Notes: generated from the sequence alone by a model not told the origin. 64,000 nucleotides of DNA from Phreatobacter oligotrophus (GCF_003046185.1 NZ_PZZL01000007.1:62001-126000), one strand, 5' to 3'. Shown: positions 8,117-16,959, numbered from the stretch's first letter. Numbers and translations are program-made.

Positions 8117-9487
8117 ATGGCTCGCGATACTGTCGACATGACGCCCATCGAATCCCGCGACGAACTCGTCGCCTGGATCGAGAAGGGCGTGAAGCCGAAG
8201 GACAGGTTCCGCGTCGGCACCGAGCACGAGAAGTTCGGCTTCTACCGGGATACCCACGCCCCGGTGCCCTATGAGGGCCCGCGCGGCATCGAGGCGCTGC
8301 TGAAGGGCATGGAAGGCCTGCTCGGCTGGGAGCCCATCGAGGACGACGGCAAGATCATCGGCCTCGCCGATGTCACCGGCGGCGGCGCCATCTCGCTGGA
8401 GCCGGGCGGCCAGTTCGAGCTGTCGGGCGCGCCGCTCGACACGATCCACCAGACCTGCGCCGAGGCGCACGCGCATTTCGCACAGGTCCGGGAAATCGCT
8501 GAGCCGCTCGGCATCGGCTTCCTCGGCCTCGGCATGAGCCCGAAATGGTCGCGCGCCGAGACGCCGATCATGCCGAAGTCGCGCTACCAGATCATGACCC
8601 GCTACATGCCGAAGGTCGGCACGCTCGGCCTCGACATGATGTACCGGACCTCGACGGTGCAGGCGAACCTCGACTTCTCGTCCGAGGCCGACATGGTCAA
8701 GAAGCTGCGGGTGTCGCTCGCCTGGCAGCCGGTGGCCACCGCCATCTTCGCCAATTCGCCCTTCACCGAAGGCAAGCTCAACGGCTACCTGTCCTTCCGC
8801 TCGGCGGTCTGGATGGACACCGACAACCAGCGCGCCGGCATGCTGCCCTTCGCCTTCGAGGATGGCATGGGATTCGAGCGCTATGTCGACTACGCCCTCG
8901 ACGTGCCGATGTATTTCATCAAGCGCGGCGACACCTATGTCGACGTCGCCGGCTCCTCGTTCCGCGACCTGCTGGCGGGAAAGAACCCCGCCGCGCCCGG
9001 CGAGCGCGCCGTGCTCTCCGACTGGGTGAACCATGTCGGCACGATCTTCCCGGAGGTGCGGCTGAAGCGCTACCTGGAGATGCGCGGCGCCGATTCCGGC
9101 CCGCTGTCGCGCATCGTGGCGCTCCCGGCCCTCTTCGTCGGCCTGCTCTATGACGACGGCGTGCTGGATGCGGCCTACGACCTCGTCAAGGACTGGACGG
9201 CGGAGGAGCGGCAGAAGCTGCGCGACGACGTGCCGAAGCTCGGCTTCAAGGCGGAGATCCGCGGCATCACCGTGCACGAACTCGCCCGGCAGATGCTCAC
9301 CCTCGCCCGGACGGGCCTGCGCCGCCGCGACCGGCTCGACATGAACGGCTGCGACGAGACGCGTTATCTCGACCCCATCCAGGCCATCGTCGACGAGGGC
9401 CGCACCGCGGCCGAGGCGCTGATCGAGAAATATCTCGGGCCGTGGCAGGGCCAGATCGACCGGGTGTTTGAAGAACAGGCCTATTGA
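8117..9487 (+). CDS. gshA: Glutamate-cysteine ligase, GCS2 (plant/alphaproteobacterial) type
   Basis: ATP-dependent ligase making gamma-glutamylcysteine, the first step of glutathione synthesis. With the ATG at 8117 the product is 456 residues (MARDTVDMTP...), matching the family; the frame stays open upstream to 7970 but that stretch (rich in Pro, Arg and Gly) has no family likeness. Family phrases include RVGTEHEKFGF near residue 38, GGAISLEPGGQFELSG near 95, NLDFSSEADM near 185 and YVDVAGSSFRDL near 275. It is a single gene: the upstream neighbour is divergent and a repeat-rich gap follows. Confidence 0.93.
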   Translation: MARDTVDMTPIESRDELVAWIEKGVKPKDRFRVGTEHEKFGFYRDTHAPVPYEGPRGIEALLKGMEGLLGWEPIEDDGKIIGLADVTGGGAISLEPGGQFELSGAPLDTIHQTCAEAHAHFAQVREIAEPLGIGFLGLGMSPKWSRAETPIMPKSRYQIMTRYMPKVGTLGLDMMYRTSTVQANLDFSSEADMVKKLRVSLAWQPVATAIFANSPFTEGKLNGYLSFRSAVWMDTDNQRAGMLPFAFEDGMGFERYVDYALDVPMYFIKRGDTYVDVAGSSFRDLLAGKNPAAPGERAVLSDWVNHVGTIFPEVRLKRYLEMRGADSGPLSRIVALPALFVGLLYDDGVLDAAYDLVKDWTAEERQKLRDDVPKLGFKAEIRGITVHELARQMLTLARTGLRRRDRLDMNGCDETRYLDPIQAIVDEGRTAAEALIEKYLGPWQGQIDRVFEEQAY

Positions 9488-9536
9488 GGCGACGGGCGGC
9501 GCGGCCGTTGGGGTGGGACGCGCCTGAGCCTCCGTC

Positions 9537-9757
9537 CGTCACGCCCGGCCTGCCTCTCTCGCACCTCTCGTCGTCATCCCCGGCCGGCCTCTCTCCCGAA
9601 CCTCTCACCGTCATCCCCGGCCGAGCGCAGCGAGGGGAAGGGGATCCAGGGCGGCGGCGCTTAACCGGAGGGCGCTACCGCGATCCTTTGGACCAGAGGG
9701 TCTTAGCCTTGGCTCCTGGACCCCCTTCCCCTCGCTGCGCTCGGCCGGGGGTGACGG
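9537..9757. repeat. Repeat cluster: tandem partial units and a 42-base inverted pair
   Basis: Three successive units begin with CGTCA(T/C)(C/G)CCCGGCC at 9537, 9572 and 9609; the first two also share GCCTCTCTC and end in CCTCT. From the third, a long arm (9608-9651, containing GCCGAGCGCAGCGAGGGGAA) is matched by its reverse complement at 9716-9757, with a 64-base spacer. This is a different intergenic repeat family from the one at 4318, although both have the form of large palindromes. The 3' flank of gshA has no gene until 9934. Confidence 0.85.
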
Positions 9758-9792
9758 GTGGTGTTGTCACCACGGAGCACAAGAACCACCGA

Positions 9793-9887
9793 CCGTCATG
9801 CCCGGCCTTGTGCCGGGCATCCACGAATTCTCTTCGAGGACCAGTGTTCAAGTCGTGGATGGCCGGGACAAGCCCGACCATGACGCG
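9793..9887. repeat. Palindromic GTCATGCCCGG repeat pair
   Basis: Arm 1 at 9793-9830 (CCGTCATGCCCGGCC...CACGAATTC) and an inverted arm 2 at 9849-9887. The inner stem of arm 1 is GCCCGGC-CTTGT-GCCGGGC, a paired variant of the standard GCCCGGG/CCCGGGC stem. Arm order is opposite to that of the elements at 4318 and 4792. Confidence 0.88.
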
Positions 9888-9933
9888 ATGAGGGCGTGTT
9901 CCATCCGGCTGTCGGAGCCGCGCCGAACCGGCG

Positions 9934-10815
9934 TCACTCCGCCGCCTGGGCATGCTCCGTCAGGTTGTCGAGGCTCGACACGACGTGGTCGGCGAGCGCC
10001 TCGGCGAGCTGGGACATCTCGTGCGGATTGCGCAGCAGCGCGACGCTGACCGAGGGCAGCGCCGGGAAGCCGTCCGTCGGCTGCAACACCCGCATCCCCG
10101 GCCGCAGCGCCGATTCCGGCAGAACGGACACGGCGAGGCCTGCCATCACCGCAGCGCCGACCGCCGCCGCATTCCAGCTCGCATAGAGGATGCGATAGGC
10201 GCGGCCCGCCGCCTCCAGCCGCTCGGTCGCGGCGCGGCGCCAGTCGCAGGTCGGGCGCCCGACGGCGAGCGGGATGGGGTCGTCGCAATGGACGGAGGAG
10301 CGCGCCGAGCCGACCCACAGCAGCTGCTCGCGGCGGAAGACCAGCGCCGGGCCCTTCTGCGGCGTGTGGGTGATGATGGCGATGTCGAGCTCGTTCGACT
10401 GGATGCGCTCGGCAAGCATGGATGACGGCTCGCAGATGACCGTCACCTCCGCCCGCGGGTTGGAGCGCGAGAAGCGGGCGAGGATCTCAGGGAGGTAGCG
10501 GTCAGCATAATCGTCAGGCACGCCGAGGCGGACGCGGCCGGTGAGCTCGGCGGTCGCGAAGGCGGAGACGGCCTCCATGTTGAGCTTCACGATGCGGCGG
10601 GCATAGTCGAGCAGCCGCTCGCCATCCTCCGTGAGGCGCGAGGCGCGGCCGTCGCGCTCGAAGAGCGGCTTGCCGATGCGCTCCTCCAGCCGCTTCATCT
10701 GCATGGAGACGGCGGACTGCGTCTTGAAGACCACGTCGGCGGCGCGGGTGAAGCTGCCCGTGTCGGCTATGGCCATGAATGTGCGCAGCTGGTCGATATC
10801 AAGCAGGACGGCCAC
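9934..10815 (-). CDS. LysR family transcriptional regulator
   Basis: 293-residue LysR-type regulator. The N-terminal helix-turn-helix (IDQLRTFMAIADTGSFTRAA and the recognition segment SAVSMQMKRLEERIGKPLF, residues 6-52) is typical, followed by the RxxRLTEDGERLLDYARRI linker helix and a periplasmic-binding-like effector domain (residues 90-290). The start is a GTG with a GAGGGGG ribosome site. It is divergent from the DUF1127 gene; the AT-rich stretch 10840-10890 between them stands out from the GC-rich surroundings and is a likely operator region. The effector is unknown. Confidence 0.9.
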   Translation of the reverse strand: MAVLLDIDQLRTFMAIADTGSFTRAADVVFKTQSAVSMQMKRLEERIGKPLFERDGRASRLTEDGERLLDYARRIVKLNMEAVSAFATAELTGRVRLGVPDDYADRYLPEILARFSRSNPRAEVTVICEPSSMLAERIQSNELDIAIITHTPQKGPALVFRREQLLWVGSARSSVHCDDPIPLAVGRPTCDWRRAATERLEAAGRAYRILYASWNAAAVGAAVMAGLAVSVLPESALRPGMRVLQPTDGFPALPSVSVALLRNPHEMSQLAEALADHVVSSLDNLTEHAQAAE

Positions 10816-11015
10816 CGGTATCCCCCTCGGACGGTCGCATCATCAATTCTGATGACCTACATTAAAAACATTCGCTTCAATGATCAATCGGCCAATGGCA
10901 TGATGCCTTCATCGGCACATGACCCCGCGGCCCGGGTGAGATCCCCGGCCGCTCGCACCCTCCGGTGCGGGCGTCGGGACAGGCGTGCCGCGTCCGAACC
11001 GTAGGAGAGACCCCC

Positions 11016-11348
11016 ATGCCGATGTTCGCTGTCACGCTTTCTTCCGCCGTCCTGTCGGTGGTCGCCGTGGTCCGCAATCAGGCCAAGTCGCTCCGTACGT
11101 GGAACGAGGCGCGCCGCGGCTATGCCGAACTCTGCGAGATGGATGACCGCACCCTGTCCGATCTCGGCCTGACGCGCTCCGACCTGCGCGATGCCTCGGC
11201 CACGGGCTATTTCGGCGATCCGACCACGGCGCTCGCCGCCCGGGTTGCCGAGCGCGAAGGCCGGCGGCGCTTCGCCCGCGCCGTCACCGGCCCGTCACTG
11301 GTGCCGGATGTCGACGCCGCGCTGCCGCGCTCCGTGCCCTGCATGTGA
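11016..11348 (+). CDS. DUF1127 domain-containing protein
   Basis: 110 residues. The DUF1127 core is around residues 30-60 and reads RRGYAELCEMDDRTLSDLGL followed by TRSDLRDA, the arginine-rich 'RxYxELxxMDDRxLxDxGxxR' pattern. In other alphaproteobacteria short DUF1127 proteins influence RNA turnover and phosphate/carbon metabolism; this one is longer than those, with a C-terminal tail of about 50 residues. The ATG at 11016 follows a GGAGAG ribosome site; an in-frame upstream GTG/ATG-type extension lacks one. Two tandem terminator-like hairpins follow. Confidence 0.85.
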   Translation: MPMFAVTLSSAVLSVVAVVRNQAKSLRTWNEARRGYAELCEMDDRTLSDLGLTRSDLRDASATGYFGDPTTALAARVAEREGRRRFARAVTGPSLVPDVDAALPRSVPCM

Positions 11349-11408
11349 GACTGACCTCCCATCCGTCCAGCGACCCGCCGTCCCCTCGCTCGCGTCGCTG
11401 GACCCCCT

Positions 11409-11446
11409 GGAGCCGTCGCGTGCCCCGCGGCGGCTCCTCTTTCTTC
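11409..11446 (+). terminator. Rho-independent terminator-like hairpin, copy 1
   Basis: Stem arms 11409-11420 (GGAGCCGTCGCG) and 11426-11437 (CGCGGCGGCTCC) pair at 11 of 12 positions around a 5-base loop and are followed by TCTTTCTT. It ends the DUF1127 transcript. Confidence 0.7.
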
Positions 11447-11453
11447 CAGGAGA

Positions 11454-11491
11454 CCAGCCGTCGCGTGCCCCGCGGCGGCTCCTCTGTCTTT
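11454..11491 (+). terminator. Rho-independent terminator-like hairpin, copy 2 (tandem duplicate)
   Basis: Arms 11454-11465 and 11471-11482, followed by TCTGTCTTT. Thirty bases (11411-11440) recur without a mismatch at 11456-11485, a 45-base tandem duplication of the terminator. Confidence 0.65.
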
Positions 11492-11569
11492 GCGGGAGGG
11501 CACTGCCTGTCTCGCCCTAGGCGAGAGCGGCCCGCTGGGCTAGACCGGCGCGCCCCCGAGCCGAGACCC

Positions 11570-12361
11570 GTGACCCTCGCATCCCTGACCGCCGCCCTTC
11601 CTGCCGACTGGAGCTTCTACGCCGTGGGCGCAGTGGCGACCTTTCTCATGGCCCTGGGCAAGGGCGCCTTCGGCGGCGGCCTCGCCCTCCTCGGGATCCC
11701 GCTGCTGGCGCTGGTGATGGATCCGATCCAGGCCGCCATCGTCACGGCGCTGCTGGTCGCCTTCATGGATTTCTTCGCGCTCGGCTCCTTCCCGCGCACC
11801 GCCTGGTCGAAGCCGGACCTCACCTGGATCATGCCGGGCTTCCTTGCCGGCCTCTTCCTCGGCTTCCTCACCTTCGAATGGGTCGACCGCCGCTGGGTGG
11901 CGCTTGTCATCGCGCTCATCACCCTCGCCTTCACGATCCACCATTTCGCCAGGCGCGGCGCGACGGCCGCGACAATTCCGGTCATGCCGGGCTTCGCCGC
12001 CCTCGCCGGCGCGGGTGCCGGCTTCACCACCTATGTCGCCCATGCCGGGGGGCCGCCCATGGCGCTCTACCTGCTGCGCCGCGGCCTCACCAAGACCGAG
12101 TTCGCCGCCACCACGGTGATCATCTTCACCATCGGCAACCTCGTGAAGCTGCCGGGCTACGTCTATTCGGGGCTCGACGAGCCCGCCGTCTTCGTCAAGG
12201 CGCTGGTCCTCGCCCCCATCGTACCCTTCGGCGTTCTGATCGGCCGCTGGCTCCATGACCGGCTGCCGCGCGAGCGCCTCTTCACCCTGTGCTACGTCCT
12301 CGTCGGGCTCGCCGGCACGAAACTCCTCGTCGACGCGCTTCGCGCCCTCTGGATCGCATGA
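11570..12361 (+). CDS. TauE/SafE family sulfite/anion exporter
   Basis: Inner-membrane permease of 263 residues with about eight transmembrane helices. The two glycine-rich repeats of the family are visible (LGKGAFGGGLALLGIP near residue 28; AGAGAGFTTYVAHAGGPP near 145). Members export sulfite, sulfoacetate or related anions, or take up organosulfonates; the substrate here is unknown. I chose the GTG at 11570 because the frame upstream runs through the duplicated terminators and has no membrane or family character. The stop overlaps the start of the next transporter (ATGA), so the two are coupled. Confidence 0.85.
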   Translation: MTLASLTAALPADWSFYAVGAVATFLMALGKGAFGGGLALLGIPLLALVMDPIQAAIVTALLVAFMDFFALGSFPRTAWSKPDLTWIMPGFLAGLFLGFLTFEWVDRRWVALVIALITLAFTIHHFARRGATAATIPVMPGFAALAGAGAGFTTYVAHAGGPPMALYLLRRGLTKTEFAATTVIIFTIGNLVKLPGYVYSGLDEPAVFVKALVLAPIVPFGVLIGRWLHDRLPRERLFTLCYVLVGLAGTKLLVDALRALWIA

Positions 12362-13221
12362 CCTTCGCCCAGCACCGCTATGCCCCCTTCCTCGTGGCGG
12401 GGCTCGGCATCTTCCTTCTCTCGGTCATGGACGCCATGATCAAGGGTGTGGCGACCGCCCACCCGACGGCGCAGATCGTGCTGATGCGCTACGCCTGCGG
12501 CATGCCCTGGGCCATCGCCTTCTTCCTGTGGACGCGCCCCTCCGCGCCGACCGCGCCGATGCTGCGCGCCCATCTGCTGCGCGGGGTGCTGGTCACCATC
12601 ACCGCCTTCCTGTTCTTCTATGCCCTCGCCGTGCTGCCGCTGGCCGAGGCGATCACGCTGTCCTTCCTGTCGCCGCTGTTCCTGGCGCTGCTCGCCTCGC
12701 TGATCCTGAAGGAGGCGATCCAGCGCGCCGTACTCGTCGCCATCCTCGTCGGCTTCATCGGCATGGCGGTGATCGTCGCCGGCAAGGTCGGCGGTGGGGA
12801 ATTCGACCTGGTCCGGGTCCTCGGCATCGCCGCTGCCGTGGCCTCGGCGCTGACCTATGCGGCGAACCTCGTGCTGCTGAGAAAGCGCGCGCAGACCGAT
12901 CCCTTCGGCCTCATCATCCTGTTCCAGAACCTCTTTCCGCTGCTGATCATCGCGCCCTTCGCCTATGCGGTCTGGGAGGCGCCGGAGCTGAGGTCCTGGG
13001 TGATTTTCCTCGGCATCGGCGCTTTCGGCCTCGCCGGGCACCTCTGCATGGCCTGGGCTTTCAAGCACGCCAATGCCGGGCCGCTCGGCGTGCTGGAATA
13101 TACCGCGCTCGTCTGGAGCGCGGGGCTCGGCTACCTCGTCTTCGCGGAAGTGCCGGCCTGGACCACCTTCGCGGGCGCGGCGCTCATCATCCTCGCCTGC
13201 CTCATGGCCATGCGGCGCTGA
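12358..13221 (+). CDS. DMT superfamily transporter (EamA domains)
   Basis: 287-residue inner-membrane protein with ten predicted helices arranged as two EamA repeats (residues about 10-140 and 150-285). The start PFLVAGLGIFLLSVMDAMIKG and the phrase EAITLSFLSPLFLALLASL at the end of the first repeat are typical of RhaT/EamA drug-metabolite exporters. The ATG at 12358 overlaps the stop of the TauE-like gene by four bases. Substrate unknown; S-adenosylmethionine, amino acid and metabolite exporters all occur in this group. Confidence 0.87.
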   Translation: MTFAQHRYAPFLVAGLGIFLLSVMDAMIKGVATAHPTAQIVLMRYACGMPWAIAFFLWTRPSAPTAPMLRAHLLRGVLVTITAFLFFYALAVLPLAEAITLSFLSPLFLALLASLILKEAIQRAVLVAILVGFIGMAVIVAGKVGGGEFDLVRVLGIAAAVASALTYAANLVLLRKRAQTDPFGLIILFQNLFPLLIIAPFAYAVWEAPELRSWVIFLGIGAFGLAGHLCMAWAFKHANAGPLGVLEYTALVWSAGLGYLVFAEVPAWTTFAGAALIILACLMAMRR

Positions 13222-13240
13222 GGGCGCGCCGCCCCCACCG

Positions 13241-13333
13241 CGTCATGCCCGCCCCTGTGGCGGGCATCCACGACTTGAACTCCGCGCGATCAAGGGAAGT
13301 CGTGGATGCCCGGGACAAGCCCGGGCATGACGG
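13241..13333. repeat. Palindromic GTCATGCCCGG repeat pair
   Basis: Arms at 13241-13276 and 13297-13333, inverted to each other. Arm 1 has the inner stem GCCCGCC-CCTGT-GGCGGGC, in which both sides differ from the standard GCCCGGG/CCCGGGC but still pair. It lies between the convergent eamA-like and thioesterase genes. Confidence 0.88.
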
Positions 13334-13362
13334 AAGCGTCGTGCAGCGGCAGCGGCGACGTC

Positions 13363-13848
13363 TCAGCCCCCGGCCGGAACCCGCGCCTCGAAGATCATGC
13401 AGGTTTCGGTGCCGTGGGCGATGAGCCGTCCCTTGCCGTCGACGAGACGCGCTTCCGACGTCGCGATGCGGCTGCCGGCATGGATGACCGTGCCCTCGCA
13501 GCGCACGGGGCCCGTCTCGGGCATCAGGGCGCGGACATAGTTCACCTTCATCTCGACCGTCGTGTAGCCCTGCCCCGCCTTGATGAGCGTGTGGACGCAG
13601 CAGCCGAGCGCGGAATCGAGGATCGTCGCGGTCCAGCCGCCATGGACCGTGCCGAGCGGATTGAAGAAGGCCGCCGTCGGCGTGCCCTCGAACACCGCCC
13701 TCCCCGGCTCGACCTCGGTGAGGATGAAGCCCATCGACTGGGCGATGGGCGGCGCCGGGTGGCGCTGGTCCAGCATGGCGCGCAGGAAGTCGATCCCGTC
13801 GACGCTGGTGGCCTCGGCCGTGGGAACAACGCCGTAGCGGATGGACAT
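13363..13848 (-). CDS. PaaI family hotdog-fold thioesterase
   Basis: 161 residues of the PaaI/HGG-motif acyl-CoA thioesterase family. The N-terminal half has the substrate-side helix and the conserved FFNPLGTVHGGWTATILDSA segment (residues about 64-83), where HGG is the signature; DSA contains the acidic residue that usually activates water. The remainder (TVEMKVNYVRALMPETGPV) is the central helix-strand part of the hotdog. A GAGGAG ribosome site sits 7 bases before the ATG. The acyl-CoA substrate is not known. Confidence 0.87.
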   Translation of the reverse strand: MSIRYGVVPTAEATSVDGIDFLRAMLDQRHPAPPIAQSMGFILTEVEPGRAVFEGTPTAAFFNPLGTVHGGWTATILDSALGCCVHTLIKAGQGYTTVEMKVNYVRALMPETGPVRCEGTVIHAGSRIATSEARLVDGKGRLIAHGTETCMIFEARVPAGG

Positions 13849-13914
13849 CGGGGGCTCCTCTTTCGTGTATATGCACGATAGGAGGCACGCACTCAGCGGT
13901 CAACGCGCCGAAGG

Positions 13915-16245
13915 TCAGAGGGCCGGGCAGGCCACCCGGGAGGCAGGCTGGAAATCGGCGAGGAAGGCCGGGATGGCTGCGGCGGGCATCGGCTCGGCGA
14001 CATGGTAGCCCTGGCCCTGGCTGCAGCCGAGCGCGGTGACCCAGGCGAGGTCTTCCGCCGTTTCGATCCCCTCGGCCGTCGTGACGAGGCCGAGGCTATG
14101 GGCAATGCCGACAATGGCCTCGACCACGGCGCGGCGACCATCATCGTCCGCCCGGCCGTGGACGAAGGACCGGTCGATCTTCAGCTTCTGGATCGGGAAG
14201 CGCGTGAGATAGCCGAGCGAGGAGAAGCCCGTGCCGAAATCATCGAGGGCCAGCCGCACGCCGAGGGCGTGAAGGTCGTTCAGGAAACGCTCGTTATTGC
14301 CATGCCGCGCCATGAACAGCGCCTCGGTGATCTCCAGTTCCAGCCGATGGGGGGCGAGATGGCTCTCCGCCAGGGCATGGGTCACATGGGCGAGCACCCC
14401 CGCCTGGCCGAACTGGGCCGGTGACAGGTTGACGGCGACGCCGAGATGGCGCGGCCAGTCCGCGGCGTCGCGACAGGCCTGCCGCAGCGCCCATCCGCCG
14501 ATGGCGTCGATGAGGCCGCTCTCCTCCGCGATGGGAATGAACAGGCCCGGCGACAGCAGGCCGCGCTCGGGATGCTGCCAGCGCATCAGCGCCTCGAAGG
14601 CGATCACCCCGCCATGGTCGAGATCGACGATCGGCTGGTAGACGAGGCGCAATTCGCCATCGTCCAACGCCGTGCGCAGGTCTTCCTGCAGGCGGCGGCG
14701 CTCCTCGGCCTCCCGATGCATCGCATCGTCGAAGACCATCGACTTGCCGCGCCCCTGGTCCTTGGCGCGATAGAGGGCAAGATCGGCGTTGCGGATGAGG
14801 TCGTCGATCGTCTCCGTCGTGCCGAAGGCCAGGCCGACGCTGGTGCCGACCGTCAGCCGCGCCCCATCGATGGAGCGCGACCGGCTGACTGCGGCGATGA
14901 CCGCGTCGGCGAGGGCGAAGACCGCCTGCCGGTCGGAAAAGCGGGTGACGATCAGGCCGAACTCGTCGCCGCCGACACGGCCGAAGACCACGTCGGGCCC
15001 GGCCAGTTGCGACAGGTCGTGGGAGACGGCGGTGAGCAGGGCGTCGCCGACGGGGTGGCCCAGCGTGTCGTTGATGCTCTTGAAATGGTCGAGGTCGAGG
15101 AAGCCGATGGCGAAGCCGCTGTCCTCGGCACGCGCCTGGGCGAGCTTGGCGGCGGCGAGATCGCGGAAATGGGTGCGGTTCGGCAGGCCGGTGAGCAGAT
15201 CGGTCCTGGCCATCCACGCGACCTTGTCGCCGGCGAGCCGCCGGTCCGAGACATCGGACCCGACGCCGCGCCAGGACCCCGGCCGGCCGTCATCGGCGAG
15301 CACCGGCTTGGCCGTCAGGGACCACCAGCGCGGACCATCCGGCGTCTCGACCCGCACCTCCATGTCGCGGAAGGGCTCGGCGGCGGCCAGGCGCTGCGCC
15401 AGCGCCTCCCGGCCCTCGGGCGCCAGCAGATCCGCGATGCGGCGGCCGACAAGGGACTGCCCGGCAAGGCCCGCGGCCACGGCGAAACGCGGCGAATGGC
15501 TGGTGATGGCGAAGTCAGGACCGGTTTCGAACAGCCAGTCGGAGGCGTTTTCCTCGAAATCGTTGAGCAGGAGCTCGATGATCTCGCCGCGATCCTTGAG
15601 CCGCGCCTCGGCGACGAAGCGTTCGGCGAAGAGCCGCGAATAGCCCGACACGCTCTGAACGACGATGAGGGAATAGGCGACGATCAGCGCCACCAGCGCG
15701 CCGACGAAGCTGTTGTCGGATTGGAGGAGGCCGAGCACCGAGCCGAGGGTGAGGATGCCGACATAGACATGGGCGGCGGGCGCCACCGTCGACAGCGCAA
15801 ACCCGCCGGCGCAGATCATGCCGGTCATCAGGCAGGCGATGACCAGCTGGTCCTCGATGGGCAGGCGGCCAAACCACAGGAGCGGCACCGCCGCCCAGAG
15901 CATGGCCAGCAGCGCGGCATGGACGGTGGCGTGGCGGATGGCGCGCGGCGAGGCGGTCGAGCGGGGTTGCCGGCCCCTCGTGCGCAGCCAGCCGAGGGTG
16001 GTGGCGGCTACCATGAGCACCACCGCAGCCGCCCAGCCGCCGACAAGGCCAATATGCGTGTCGCCGGTGACGACCCACAGCACCACGCCTGCATTGATGA
16101 GGTTGGCGAGCATGGTGAGCGGCGCGAAGCGCGTGACGGCGTGGATCTGCGCGGCCCGGACGCGGCCGGCGAGATCGGCGGTCGCAACCGCGTCCGCGGC
16201 GATCCGTCGCTCGGTCGTCTCAACGCTGGGGGCCGGCCTCACCAT
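13915..16245 (-). CDS. Membrane-bound GGDEF/EAL cyclic-di-GMP enzyme with PAS domain
   Basis: 776 residues. N-terminal membrane region with about five or six helices (residues 40-200), a PAS-like sensor (about 215-335), a GGDEF domain (about 345-505; RVGGDEFG near 425) and a C-terminal EAL domain (about 520-765). The cyclase signature is intact. An RxxD product-inhibition site is not present at its usual place before GGDEF. The EAL residues for phosphodiesterase activity are present: FEALMRW, AVNLSP, LELEITE, DDFGTGFSSLGYL, KLKIDRSF, AEGIET and GCSQGQGY. Both activities are therefore plausible, and which dominates cannot be told. GGAGG ribosome site; single gene. Confidence 0.93.
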   Translation of the reverse strand: MVRPAPSVETTERRIAADAVATADLAGRVRAAQIHAVTRFAPLTMLANLINAGVVLWVVTGDTHIGLVGGWAAAVVLMVAATTLGWLRTRGRQPRSTASPRAIRHATVHAALLAMLWAAVPLLWFGRLPIEDQLVIACLMTGMICAGGFALSTVAPAAHVYVGILTLGSVLGLLQSDNSFVGALVALIVAYSLIVVQSVSGYSRLFAERFVAEARLKDRGEIIELLLNDFEENASDWLFETGPDFAITSHSPRFAVAAGLAGQSLVGRRIADLLAPEGREALAQRLAAAEPFRDMEVRVETPDGPRWWSLTAKPVLADDGRPGSWRGVGSDVSDRRLAGDKVAWMARTDLLTGLPNRTHFRDLAAAKLAQARAEDSGFAIGFLDLDHFKSINDTLGHPVGDALLTAVSHDLSQLAGPDVVFGRVGGDEFGLIVTRFSDRQAVFALADAVIAAVSRSRSIDGARLTVGTSVGLAFGTTETIDDLIRNADLALYRAKDQGRGKSMVFDDAMHREAEERRRLQEDLRTALDDGELRLVYQPIVDLDHGGVIAFEALMRWQHPERGLLSPGLFIPIAEESGLIDAIGGWALRQACRDAADWPRHLGVAVNLSPAQFGQAGVLAHVTHALAESHLAPHRLELEITEALFMARHGNNERFLNDLHALGVRLALDDFGTGFSSLGYLTRFPIQKLKIDRSFVHGRADDDGRRAVVEAIVGIAHSLGLVTTAEGIETAEDLAWVTALGCSQGQGYHVAEPMPAAAIPAFLADFQPASRVACPAL

Positions 16246-16374
16246 GACACCTCCGTCACCGTGTGCTGGTAGCGCCGCGAATCTAAATAAACTCGAACGA
16301 TTTGAACGAAACGCGTCCCGGCAGGGCGAGGACGGCCGGGCCGAAGCCCGGGAGCCTTAACACCCCGCTACCGC

Positions 16375-16878
16375 TCAGAGCGGGCAGGTCTTAACGCTGC
16401 GGCGGATGGCACGGAGGCCCTCGCGGGTCCGGGTCCAGACCTCCTCGCCGACGGCCGCCTCCATCCGCCCATGGGCGGCCTCCCACAGCGGGACCGCGGC
16501 GGCGAGCAGCGCCCCGCCCGCCTCGGTCAGGGCCGGACGGACGGCGCGGCCCTGGCCGGAGGTCATGCCGACGAGGCCGGCCTGTTCGAGGCGCTTGAGG
16601 TTGCGCGTCATCGTGGTGCGGTCGAGGGCGAGAGCCTCGGACAGCGCGGTGACCGAGTTGCTGCTGGCCCCCGCAAGGCAGATGAGGATGTTGAACTGCG
16701 TCACCTCGAGCCCGAGCGGCGCGAGCGCCCGGTTATAGGCGCGCGTCACCGCATGGGCCGTCATCCGCGTCTGGTAGCAGATGCAGGAGCGACCGATGCG
16801 CTGCAGGGTCGCGGGATCGGGCAGCCCGCCGGCGGCGGGCGGCGCCGTTTCGGCCGAGGGGATGGTCGGTGACGTCAT
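16375..16878 (-). CDS. MarR family transcriptional regulator
   Basis: 167-residue winged-helix regulator. An N-terminal helix containing CICYQTRMTAHAVTRAYNRAL leads into the DNA-binding core LEVTQFNILICLAG, SVTALSEALALDRTTMTRNL (recognition helix) and RAVRPALTEAGGALLAAA, the wing and dimer helix of MarR proteins. The paired cysteines near residue 33 (CICY) could sense oxidants or electrophiles, as in some MarR members; that is an inference. It is divergent from groES, with no obvious target gene next to it. Confidence 0.88.
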   Translation of the reverse strand: MTSPTIPSAETAPPAAGGLPDPATLQRIGRSCICYQTRMTAHAVTRAYNRALAPLGLEVTQFNILICLAGASSNSVTALSEALALDRTTMTRNLKRLEQAGLVGMTSGQGRAVRPALTEAGGALLAAAVPLWEAAHGRMEAAVGEEVWTRTREGLRAIRRSVKTCPL

Positions 16879-16959
16879 GGTGTCACGATCCGGTGCAATG
16901 GCGGGCGCGTCAAGGCGATATGGGGAGCCCGCCGCCGTTTACCATGCCGGCGCCAATTC

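Noticed and set aside
11345-11569. N-terminal extension of the TauE-like exporter
   Set aside because: This stretch translates the duplicated terminators (repeating RRVPRGGSS) and would put a charged segment before the first helix.
14446-16272. A 608-codon plus-strand frame opposite the GGDEF/EAL gene
   Set aside because: Antisense shadow; the minus strand encodes all domain motifs.
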